This document shows, in pieces, positions 1 to 5,593 of a DNA stretch of 6,514 bases. This DNA comes from Ruminococcaceae bacterium UBA7135 (GTDB lineage: Bacteria > Bacillota > Clostridia > Oscillospirales > Ruminococcaceae), in contig DKXD01000013.1 in the NCBI GenBank assembly GCA_002492075.1, forward strand, positions 9,837-16,350, in the 5' to 3' direction. Under the pieces are notes generated by a model. That model was not told the DNA's origin. It was given only the letters and a program-made list of their open reading frames with translations, and ran no database searches. The position numbers and the translations under genes were made by a program. Every line of letters begins with the position of its first letter. Within the stretch, counting starts at the first letter, position 1.

Positions 1-798
1 ATGAAAATAAAACTCAAAAAAAACGATTTTGACCTAAAACAGACGTTTCAATGCGGACAATGCTTCCGCTGGAAAGAACTCCCGGACGGCTCTTTTTCGG
101 CGATAGCCGCGGGAAAGCGCATTACGGCAAGACAAACGAATGATGATATCGTTATCGAGAGCGCCCACACGCGCCGATTTCTGGAGCGCTATTTCGATCT
201 CGACACCGACTACGGCGAATACAAGCAGCTTTTTTCCGCCGACCCCACTCTGAAAGCTGCCTGCGAGTGCTCCTCGGGGATACGGATACTGCGTCAGGAA
301 CCGTTTGAAACGCTGATAAGCTTCATTATCTCGCAAAACAACAACATTCCCCGTATTTCGGGAATAATCGACAGGCTGTGCGAAAACTTTGGCGAGGAGA
401 CCGACGGCGGCTTCTCGTTCCCAACAGCAAAACAACTGAACGGTATTTGGCCAGATGATCTCGCTCCGCTGCGCGCGGGGTTCAGGGCGCGGTACATAGC
501 CGACGCGGTAAGCCGCGTGAACTCGGGAGAAGTCGACTTTTCGGAAATAGACGCGCTGCCTTTGGAGCCGGCGCGCGAACGGCTGAAGCGTATAGTCGGC
601 GTGGGCGACAAGGTCGCGGACTGCGTACTGCTGTTCGCGTTCCATAAGCTCGACGCGTTCCCTAAGGATGTGTGGGTAAAGCGTGTGATGTCGGAGTTCT
701 ACCCGAACGGTCTACCCGAGTGTACCAAAGGAGCTGAGGGCGTTGCTCAGCAATACTTGTTCGATTATGTAAGAAACAACGATGGACTGAAGGTGTAA
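1..798 (+). CDS. ogg: 8-oxoguanine DNA glycosylase/AP lyase, OGG1-like
   Basis: Base-excision repair enzyme expected to cut 8-oxoguanine out of DNA and nick the abasic site. The 265-residue protein has the OGG N-terminal domain (motif QTFQCGQCFRW, residues 14-24) followed by a helix-hairpin-helix/GPD domain (about 100-235). Aligned by eye to human OGG1, every key residue is present: G19 (human G42, reads the 8-oxoG N7-H), the NNN loop 113-115 with R118 (human R154, contacts the opposite C), catalytic K204 in GVGDKVADC (human K249), C208 (C253), D223 (D268), and Q250 and F254 (Q315 and F319) that clamp the base. The ATG is the first base of the window, so its ribosome binding site and promoter are not visible and an earlier start cannot be excluded, although the N-terminus looks complete. 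A GNAT gene follows after 11 bp. The specific 8-oxoG role rests on residue conservation. Confidence 0.95.
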   Translation: MKIKLKKNDFDLKQTFQCGQCFRWKELPDGSFSAIAAGKRITARQTNDDIVIESAHTRRFLERYFDLDTDYGEYKQLFSADPTLKAACECSSGIRILRQEPFETLISFIISQNNNIPRISGIIDRLCENFGEETDGGFSFPTAKQLNGIWPDDLAPLRAGFRARYIADAVSRVNSGEVDFSEIDALPLEPARERLKRIVGVGDKVADCVLLFAFHKLDAFPKDVWVKRVMSEFYPNGLPECTKGAEGVAQQYLFDYVRNNDGLKV

Positions 799-812
799 AA
801 GGAGGAACAATG
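799..812 (+). promoter_or_regulatory. Ribosome binding site for the GNAT gene
   Basis: AAAGGAGGAAC lies directly after the glycosylase stop codon. The AGGAGG core is a perfect Shine-Dalgarno with short spacing to the ATG at 810, which fixes that start and indicates cotranscription with the glycosylase gene. Confidence 0.8.
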
Positions 813-1238
813 AATATCATACCGGCAAGCGTTTCCGATGCGCAAGTTTTGGCGCTTTTCTCCGAACACGATGATTATATGATGGATTTTCTTGGAAGCG
901 ACAAGGATTGCTATACCCGATACAACGCCGCTGAGAATATAGAAAAAGTATGGATAGCATATGAACAGAACGCGCCGATAGGATGTGTCGCTTACCGTAC
1001 CAAATCCGACGATACGGGTGAGGTCAAGCGGCTGTTTATCAGGAGCGAATATCGTGGGAACGGCATATCCAAAGCGCTGCTCTCCGAGGTAAAAAACTAT
1101 GCAAAAGCTCTTGGCCGCATAAAGTTGTTTCTTGATACGCGGATAACTCTTGAGCCTGCAGTTTCATTATATCGAATCTTTGGGTTTGAAATAACATTCC
1201 AAAAGGGGCTTTATATACAAATGGAAATGAATATATAA
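810..1238 (+). CDS. GNAT family N-acetyltransferase
   Basis: A single-domain GNAT protein of 142 residues, a typical length, expected to move an acetyl group from acetyl-CoA to an amine. Motif A is clear: the beta-4 strand EVKRLFI is followed by the pyrophosphate-binding loop R82-G-N-G-I (pattern Q/RxxGxG/A) and a helix ending near residue 97. Motif B is the C-terminal 'EPAVSLYRIFGFE' segment, where a conserved Tyr and the GF turn are typical of the family. The substrate cannot be told from the sequence; small GNATs act on amino acids, polyamines, antibiotics or protein N-termini. Its position 11 bp after the DNA glycosylase, with a perfect ribosome binding site, suggests a shared transcript, but no functional link is evident. 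Confidence 0.9.
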   Translation: MNIIPASVSDAQVLALFSEHDDYMMDFLGSDKDCYTRYNAAENIEKVWIAYEQNAPIGCVAYRTKSDDTGEVKRLFIRSEYRGNGISKALLSEVKNYAKALGRIKLFLDTRITLEPAVSLYRIFGFEITFQKGLYIQMEMNI

Positions 1239-1286
1239 GACAGTTTTTGCCTATAAAATCAACGGTTATTGAAAGGAAATAAAAAT

Positions 1287-1832
1287 ATGTTTTGTGCAAA
1301 TTGCGGTAAAGAAATCATTGGAAACGAAAAATTCTGCCATTATTGCGGCGCCGAGCAAACGGCGACTGTAATTCCCGCGGCAAGCGCACCCGTGTCTGCC
1401 GATACGGAAAGCAGCGTTCCGATAAGCGCGCCCGCCGCTCCGAGCGAACAACTTATGAGTATGCCCGAAGCTCCCGAGGCTGCAAGCGCTCCGAGCGAAC
1501 AGCTCCCGAGTATGTTCGAGGCTCCCGATTCGACAAGCGCTCCCGCCATTCCGAGCGAACAGCTTGCGGCGCTCCCCAAACCGATAAACACACAGGCGGC
1601 GGTCACGGAGAGCAGCGTACCCACACCCAACTCTATACCGACAAGCAATATCGAAGGGTCGCTTTCCGCCGCACCCGGCATACCGTCTTATCCGCCTATC
1701 AACGCTAAGAAGATAAAAGAACCGCGCGAACGCAAATATACTTTGGGACATCTTGTTATGTGCCTTGTAACAGCAGGCATTATGGCAATAGCGGCGGGGA
1801 TATTCGCGGGGTTGTATTTCTCCGTAATTTAG
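1287..1832 (+). CDS. Small zinc-ribbon protein with C-terminal membrane anchor
   Basis: Encodes 181 residues in three parts. Residues 1-23 are a zinc ribbon with C3, C6, C17 and C20 (CX2C-X10-CX2C), the short type common at the start of Clostridia membrane proteins. Residues 24-145 are a low-complexity Ala/Pro/Ser linker that repeats (A/I)PSEQL three times. Residues 153-180 form one hydrophobic helix at the very C-terminus, preceded by the basic stretch KKIKEPRERK, so the protein is probably tail-anchored with the ribbon in the cytoplasm. The ATG at 1287 is preferred because GAAAGGA (1271-1277) sits 9 nt before it; an in-frame TTG at 1269 lies upstream of that site and would separate the ribbon from the usual N-terminal position. 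Function unknown. It shares its architecture with the larger protein at 2146, so the two may be paralogues or partners. The Zn-binding role is inferred from the cysteines. Confidence 0.85.
   Translation: MFCANCGKEIIGNEKFCHYCGAEQTATVIPAASAPVSADTESSVPISAPAAPSEQLMSMPEAPEAASAPSEQLPSMFEAPDSTSAPAIPSEQLAALPKPINTQAAVTESSVPTPNSIPTSNIEGSLSAAPGIPSYPPINAKKIKEPRERKYTLGHLVMCLVTAGIMAIAAGIFAGLYFSVI
1437..1565 (+). repeat. Three degenerate (A/I)PSEQL repeats in the linker
   Basis: Residues 51-56, 68-73 and 88-93 of the zinc-ribbon protein read APSEQL, APSEQL and IPSEQL, with CCGAGCGAACA conserved in the DNA of all three. Spacings are 51 and 60 bp (17 and 20 residues), with EAP found between copies one/two and two/three. 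This looks like an expanded flexible linker. Confidence 0.75.
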
Positions 1833-1883
1833 CACAAAATACAGTCCGCTCTTTAGCTATTTATACAAATTTGATAAAAACAA

Positions 1884-1912
1884 TTGACTTTTGCCCAAAA
1901 TTATTGTATAAT
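1884..1912 (+). promoter_or_regulatory. Sigma-A promoter of the leader/triple zinc-ribbon gene
   Basis: TTGACT (1884-1889) and TATAAT (1907-1912) are separated by 17 bp, a one-mismatch match to the housekeeping consensus with ideal spacing in an AT-rich background. Transcription should start near 1919, leaving a leader of about 225 nt before the ATG at 2146. Confidence 0.85.
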
Positions 1913-1918
1913 ACGATT

Positions 1919-2145
1919 TGGTGGAAGCTTCTTTAAAACCTTGTTAGTTTAGTTAAGCAACGAGTTGACGGCGGTTTTGAGCGCCGACAGTCGAATATAA
2001 AATTGAAATTAAGGTTTTGGAGATGCTCTTTTGAAACAATTCGGGCGTTTTTGACAGCTGTATCTTACAAAGTACGGCGGTGATCTCACCGCCTCGGACT
2101 GCTTCGGACTGCCATGAATAATTAAAGGCAAGAGGGTATTATATT
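1919..2145 (+). ncRNA. Putative structured 5' leader, family not recognised
   Basis: This fills the gap between the promoter and the triple zinc-ribbon gene. The arms 1926-1942 and 2011-2027 pair over 17 positions: 14 Watson-Crick, 2 G-U and one T-T mismatch. They enclose a hairpin with stem CGGCG/CGCCG (1969-1973 with 1982-1986, 8-nt loop). The segment 1940-1945 could instead pair with 1959-1964, competing with the inner end of the long stem. Further down, GGCGGTG/CACCGCC (2076-2082 with 2087-2093) forms a tight hairpin, and TCGGACTGC is repeated at 2094-2102 and 2104-2112. No T-tract follows any hairpin, so this is not an obvious terminator and the RNA probably runs into the gene. It could be a cis-regulatory leader or a processed small RNA. 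I do not recognise a riboswitch, 6S, SRP or tmRNA consensus. Confidence 0.5.
2131..2136 (+). promoter_or_regulatory. Ribosome binding site for the triple zinc-ribbon gene
   Basis: AGAGGG lies 9 nt before the ATG at 2146 and supports that start, which places the first zinc ribbon at the N-terminus. The leader hairpin at 2076-2093 ends about 37 nt upstream and does not itself hide this site. Confidence 0.65.
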
Positions 2146-3834
2146 ATGCAATGCAAAAATTGCGGTGCCAATTTGGTAAGAGGATTTTCATTCTGTTTGG
2201 ACTGCGGTATGCCTGTTCCTCCCGAAGCGTTGGAGGAAAGCGGGCTTCCGCAAAGAAATATAGACAGCGGACCTCAGGAACCGGCGGAAAACCCGAGCCT
2301 GTCCGAGAACGCGGTCGCTGCCGACAAGCCGGAGATCACGGGCGACGTTAAACCGCAGATGCAAGGCAGAGCCGAAGAAAGCTCCGGAACGGATCTGAAG
2401 CCGAAATATCTCGGCGGTGACGCAGGGGTCGGCGGTGAGGGGCTTAAACCCAAGCTTATCGGTATCGGCGAAGAATCGTCGGGCGCGGAACTCAAAGCAA
2501 AACCGATAGGCGGAATGGAACAATCCGTCGGCGGCGCAGATATTCATGCGACTATGCAAAGCTCCTCGGCGGATGCAGAGGACAGCAGCGCGGAAAAGCT
2601 GGTTTTCTGCCCGAACTGCGGTATGCGTATGCAGCATAACGGCGCTGTATGTGATAAATGCGGTATGACGCTCGGTCCTAAACCAAACAATCCCCCTTCA
2701 CACGGCATACCGCTGTTCAACAACGATACGGACGCTTTTGAGGAACAATTCGGCGGGTTCGGCGGAGAATTGACGGGACTTTCCGACGACGAGGCTTCCC
2801 GCATAGACAGTTTTATGAACGGCGGCTTAGACCCTATGTTCAACAGCGGTAATTCGTCATTCAATGTTCAAGCGACCCCCGACGACTTCGCGCAGCTTAA
2901 CGAACAGCTTGCGAACTTCAGTTCGGCGGCAGGCATGACGACAATAGAAACAACTCAAAGCACTCTTATACGTCAGAAAGAGCCCGAAAAAGGCATGGAA
3001 CGCGAGGTCATGGATTTTGCAATGACCGATGATCTGTCAAGCGAACCTGTCCCGATGTCGCTTGACGGAATTCCCGTTGTGGGCGACTATTCCATGGAAG
3101 AAAATCCCGACGCGGACATCAACCTTGACCCATACAGCTTTTTGTATAACTCCATGGACGAATACGAAACAAAAACTCGTGAGCAATACGGAGTGATCTC
3201 TTCGGATGGCTCAAAAGGACCCGAACCGATCTCCGGCATCCCCGCAATTTCGGCAAACACAGCGGCAGAGCCTGTACCGCAAGCCGCACAGCCAACTCAA
3301 ACGGCACAAATAACGCAAGAAGTACAAGCGGTATCTGAAAAACCGATAGCGCCGCCGAAAGTGTCTCACGTTACAGAAACAGTAAATCAGCCCTTTGCGC
3401 CGTCTGCGCTTACCGCGACCGCTCCGGCTGTTACGTCCGTTGCCGCGCCTGCTCCCGTTCCGGCGACCGCGCCTGTTTCGGCTGATGTGCCTGCTCCTGC
3501 TGCGCCCGCCGCACCTGCGGCGGCTGCCCCCACCAAGCGCTGCTATGCGTGCGGACGGAAAATGCCGATGAACGACAAGTTTTGCCCCAACTGCGGCAGA
3601 TCCATGTTTGGCGAACCGAACCCCAACAGAATGCCCTCTCCCCCACCTGCTCCCGCAAAGAAAAAACCGACGGCGCTTATCATCGTCCTTATAATAGTCA
3701 TTATTGCGGCAGTGGCAGCGGTGTTCTTTGTTAAAAACGCAAACGCCGCGGAGATATCGGACGAACCAACGGATTCCGTATCTCTTTTGACACGATCGAA
3801 CGATAATAACGTTTTACAAAACGCGTCCTTATAA
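2146..3834 (+). CDS. Membrane-anchored protein with three zinc ribbons
   Basis: Encodes 562 residues. Three zinc ribbons of identical spacing (CX2C-X10-CX2C) lie at C3/C6/C17/C20, C155/C158/C169/C172 and C466/C469/C480/C483. Between them are long low-complexity acidic segments (about 190-350) and an Ala/Pro-rich linker (about 370-463). A 16-residue repeat occupies about 77-130. One strongly hydrophobic helix (about 510-529), preceded by PAKKKP, anchors the C-terminus, leaving a tail of about 33 residues outside. With no signal peptide, the bulk should be cytoplasmic. Zinc-ribbon plus linker plus membrane-helix proteins are frequent and mostly uncharacterised in Clostridia; the ribbons may bind protein or nucleic acid. 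It is expressed from its own promoter through a structured leader. It resembles the gene ending at 1832 in domain order, suggesting duplication. No enzymatic domain is visible and the function is unknown. Confidence 0.9.
   Translation: MQCKNCGANLVRGFSFCLDCGMPVPPEALEESGLPQRNIDSGPQEPAENPSLSENAVAADKPEITGDVKPQMQGRAEESSGTDLKPKYLGGDAGVGGEGLKPKLIGIGEESSGAELKAKPIGGMEQSVGGADIHATMQSSSADAEDSSAEKLVFCPNCGMRMQHNGAVCDKCGMTLGPKPNNPPSHGIPLFNNDTDAFEEQFGGFGGELTGLSDDEASRIDSFMNGGLDPMFNSGNSSFNVQATPDDFAQLNEQLANFSSAAGMTTIETTQSTLIRQKEPEKGMEREVMDFAMTDDLSSEPVPMSLDGIPVVGDYSMEENPDADINLDPYSFLYNSMDEYETKTREQYGVISSDGSKGPEPISGIPAISANTAAEPVPQAAQPTQTAQITQEVQAVSEKPIAPPKVSHVTETVNQPFAPSALTATAPAVTSVAAPAPVPATAPVSADVPAPAAPAAPAAAAPTKRCYACGRKMPMNDKFCPNCGRSMFGEPNPNRMPSPPPAPAKKKPTALIIVLIIVIIAAVAAVFFVKNANAAEISDEPTDSVSLLTRSNDNNVLQNASL
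2374..2536 (+). repeat. 16-residue tandem repeats inside the zinc-ribbon protein
   Basis: LKPKYLGG (residues 84-91), LKPKLIGI (100-107) and LKAKPIGG (116-123) recur at exactly 16 residues (48 bp). EESSG precedes the first and third copies (77-81 and 109-113), and EQSVG at 125-129 continues the register as a decayed fourth unit. Probably an expanded linker or a short linear binding motif. Confidence 0.75.
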
Positions 3835-3888
3835 ATAATAACTGCGCCGCTCCTGACAGAACGGCGCTTTGCATATAAAAACAGTGAA

Positions 3889-3925
3889 CAAGCAGCCGCC
3901 CCCGATTGGGCGGCTGCTTGCTTTC
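3889..3925 (+). terminator. Likely intrinsic terminator after the zinc-ribbon gene
   Basis: A perfect 13-bp stem (3889-3901 with 3908-3920, arm CAAGCAGCCGCCC) has a 6-nt loop and is followed by CTTTCC. The stem is very stable, but the T-run is short (three T), so termination may be incomplete. A weaker 6-bp hairpin at 3844-3867, followed by TTT, may assist. Confidence 0.6.
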
Positions 3926-4050
3926 CGCTACACAGCATGAAAAATCTCGCACAACAATACCGAAAAATTATATTATTTACTTAAATATCCTAATTTCCCT
4001 TTAATTCGTGAAAAGCAGTTTACCGCGCGTAAAAAAAATATCAAAAACTG

Positions 4051-4079
4051 TTGAAAACTTCGGCGGTTTATGTTATAAT
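4051..4079 (+). promoter_or_regulatory. Extended -10 sigma-A promoter of the 4139-6420 unit
   Basis: TTGAAA (4051-4056) and TATAAT (4074-4079) are 17 bp apart, and TG at 4071-4072 makes an extended -10 element (TGTTATAAT). Transcription should begin near 4086, giving a short leader of about 50 nt. No later promoter is evident, so the genes through 6420 are likely one operon. Confidence 0.85.
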
Positions 4080-4138
4080 TATTATGTATGAAAGTGTCCA
4101 TAATTAGAACGCTCTGAATTCGGAAAGGGGGACTGCTT

Positions 4139-4864
4139 GTGAACTGCGCTTTGTGGCTTAACAAACACAAAATTTACCGCGCTTCGGAAATACCCGAAAA
4201 CCTCGATGCTGCATCTCTGCGCGGATATTTTCTTGCGGGCAGTCTCATAGATTGGCTTCGCGCCAACGGCGGCGATGAATACGCCGAAAAGCTTTCGCAG
4301 CTGTCTCCCGACGATGAAGCGCTGAACCAAAAGCTCGCCGCGATTTTCGGCGGCGACCCCCTGCCTGTCAAAGTCCTCGGCTCGGAGTGCAACATTCCGT
4401 CCGTCACAACATCGCAAACCGCTTTGCAGTCAAGTTCATGCCTTTCCTCATATCCGATCTCCTCATTACCCCAATCTTTTGAGAGTGCCGGCAATTCTTG
4501 GAAAACACAGCAAACAGGCTCTTTCGGCTCGTTTGAATTTGGGAGCCACTTGCAATGGGCTTGGCTTTTCACGATGCTTGCGCAAGGCTACGGCTCATTT
4601 ACGTTCGGGAGCTTCACAAGCTTTCACGAATGGGAGTGGGAATGGCTTTTAAGACTGTTCGGCGGCTACGGCTCGTTTGGCTCGTTTTATTTCGGAAGCT
4701 TCGGAAACCTTACCTTTAATTGGCTGAGCGAGTTTTTTGGAAGCTTTTCGCCAAACGCTTTCTTCCCTGATCTTTCAGAGCTTGACGAATACGACCGCAT
4801 AATGCTTGAGACCTTAATGAACTGCCCGCTTGACCGATTCGGTTACGGGATACACAATATTTGA
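4139..4864 (+). CDS. Gly-Ser-Phe/FxFG and Trp-rich tandem-repeat protein, unknown function
   Basis: Encodes 241 residues with four zones. Residues 1-72 look folded and helical, with the segment YFLAGSLIDWLRANGG (30-45) followed by an AEKL...LNQKLAAIFG helix pair; I have an unverified impression that this module recurs in other Clostridia proteins. Residues 75-126 are a Ser/Thr-rich linker. Residues 127-203 hold three tandem units of 23-26 residues, each with GSF motifs, one FxFG (132-135, 154-157, 183-186) and a Trp-bearing segment such as HEWEWEW (163-169); 26 of these 77 residues are aromatic. Residues 204-241 end in an acidic helix and NCPLDRFGYGIHNI. There is no signal peptide or membrane helix. 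The GTG start is chosen because AAAGGGGG (4123-4130) lies 8 nt upstream. It overlaps or abuts the membrane-protein gene behind it, suggesting translational coupling. A scaffold, surface or condensate-forming role is speculation. Confidence 0.85.
   Translation: MNCALWLNKHKIYRASEIPENLDAASLRGYFLAGSLIDWLRANGGDEYAEKLSQLSPDDEALNQKLAAIFGGDPLPVKVLGSECNIPSVTTSQTALQSSSCLSSYPISSLPQSFESAGNSWKTQQTGSFGSFEFGSHLQWAWLFTMLAQGYGSFTFGSFTSFHEWEWEWLLRLFGGYGSFGSFYFGSFGNLTFNWLSEFFGSFSPNAFFPDLSELDEYDRIMLETLMNCPLDRFGYGIHNI
4517..4747 (+). repeat. Three tandem GSF/FxFG/Trp units plus a fourth GSF
   Basis: Units start at residues 127, 152 and 178, and a last GSF starts at 201, giving periods of 25, 26 and 23 residues. 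Each unit reads roughly GSF-(GSF)-x-FGS followed by a Trp/Leu segment: LQWAWLF, HEWEWEWLLRLF and TFNWLSEFF. Eight GSF triplets occur in total. Codons differ between copies, so the repeat is old and kept at the protein level. Confidence 0.9.
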
Positions 4865-4866
4865 CT

Positions 4867-5526
4867 ATGAGTATTAAAAGAATTTTAGCGTTTGTTCTTC
4901 TTGCCATACTGGTTTACGGCGGCTGTTACATAGCCGTGTTCGGAGTGCGGCAATATTTTCAATACTCGGGCGCGGAACGCACCTACAACAATTTGCCGCA
5001 CGGGCAATATCAGAATTTGCTGAATGTCAAGGGCTCGATAGACAGCACGAAAAAGGTGACTCAACTCATCTTTACCGAACCCGTTCGTAAGGAGATTCTC
5101 GGCTTTCCGATAGGCAAGCAGCTGGAACGAAAATACTACATTCTGCTTTTAAATCCCTCCGAGGACAAGGAATTCAGCCGATACTGCGTCATAGCCGCCA
5201 CCGAGCCCGAAGACATCAAGCAGCTTGAAGCGCTCAAAGACGGCGGTTCCGCCGAATATGAATTCCGCGGGCTTATATGCGATATGCCGTACACTATTCA
5301 CTCGATACTCACTGATCGATTACAAGAAATATACGACACGGATTTCAACATTTATATTCACAAAAAAGTGGAAAAGTACATTGTTCCGTACACCATTTAC
5401 ATAAAGAACGGCGAGGACGACAATCTTTTGCTGCCAATCATCGCGGGCGCAGCGGTGGCGCTTATAGGCGCGGCGGCGTTAGTTCTGCTTGCGATAAACA
5501 CTTACAGAAGAAGCCACAGGTTTTAA
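4867..5526 (+). CDS. Two-helix membrane protein of unknown function
   Basis: Encodes 219 residues. Numbering from the ATG at 4867, a hydrophobic helix at about 4-26, preceded by a single basic KR pair, inserts the N-terminus. A globular region of about 155 residues (about 27-185) follows, with alternating hydrophobic strands (KYYILLLNP, RYCVIAATEP, YEFRGLICDMP). A second helix (about 187-210) is followed by the basic tail YRRSHRF. The positive-inside rule places both ends in the cytoplasm and the central domain outside. No catalytic motif is seen and I cannot assign a family; it resembles the many two-TM DUF proteins of Clostridia. The start is uncertain: a TTG at 4861 overlaps the previous stop (TTGA) with GGGA at 4847-4850 upstream, while the ATG is 2 nt after that stop. 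Either way it is probably translationally coupled to the repeat protein. Confidence 0.8.
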   Translation: MSIKRILAFVLLAILVYGGCYIAVFGVRQYFQYSGAERTYNNLPHGQYQNLLNVKGSIDSTKKVTQLIFTEPVRKEILGFPIGKQLERKYYILLLNPSEDKEFSRYCVIAATEPEDIKQLEALKDGGSAEYEFRGLICDMPYTIHSILTDRLQEIYDTDFNIYIHKKVEKYIVPYTIYIKNGEDDNLLLPIIAGAAVALIGAAALVLLAINTYRRSHRF

Positions 5527-5536
5527 GGAGAAAACA

Positions 5537-5593
5537 ATGATCTTTGTCGGGTATGAGCGTTTTGTTAATATTTGCGAAAGGCGAGGTCTTTGA
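5537..5593 (+). CDS. 18-codon ORF: HTH-gene remnant or coupled leader peptide
   Basis: AAGGAG (5525-5530), the best ribosome binding site of this operon, overlaps the previous gene's stop and precedes an ATG at 5537 by 6 nt. The ORF encodes MIFVGYERFVNICERRGL, and its TGA stop overlaps the next start as TGATG (5591-5595). The 'YERFVxICxxxGL' pattern strongly resembles the first helix of Cro/C1-type helix-turn-helix regulators, which normally run on for another 50 or more residues. It may therefore be the 5' stub of a deleted regulator. Alternatively it is a short peptide whose translation couples ribosomes onto the glycosyltransferase-like gene. Too short for the sequence to decide. Confidence 0.45.
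   Translation: MIFVGYERFVNICERRGL

Larger units (their letters stand above)
3835..4138 (+). other. Intergenic region between two transcription units
   Basis: A gap of 304 bp. Its first part carries a small hairpin (GCGCCG 3844-3849 with CGGCGC 3862-3867) and the strong 13-bp hairpin taken as the terminator. The middle, about 3955-4050, is AT-rich with nothing recognisable. The last part holds an extended -10 promoter and the ribosome binding site of the gene at 4139. No small ORF with a convincing ribosome binding site was seen. Confidence 0.7.

Noticed and set aside
34..645. Long antisense reading frame opposite the DNA glycosylase
   Set aside because: The + strand protein has a full set of OGG active-site residues; the reverse frame shows no domain and no ribosome binding site and is a by-product of codon bias.
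1266..1835. Antisense reading frames covering the small zinc-ribbon gene
   Set aside because: They are low-complexity reflections of the Ala/Pro/Ser-rich linker; the + frame has a ribosome binding site, zinc ribbon and membrane helix.
2076..2093. GC-rich hairpin in the leader as a transcription terminator or attenuator
   Set aside because: It is followed by TCGGACTGC rather than a T-run, so intrinsic termination is unlikely.
1919..2145. Leader as 6S RNA, SRP RNA, tmRNA or a known riboswitch
   Set aside because: The promoter and length would fit a 6S-like RNA, but there is no terminator before the coding region and I could not match any conserved core by eye.
2188..2637. Antisense reading frame within the triple zinc-ribbon gene
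   Set aside because: It lies opposite repeats and a ribbon of a clear gene, with no recognisable domain and no promoter.
4139..4864. Repeat protein as a RiPP precursor
   Set aside because: It is 241 residues with a folded head, has no leader cleavage motif or repeated core with Cys/Thr, and no maturation enzyme is nearby.
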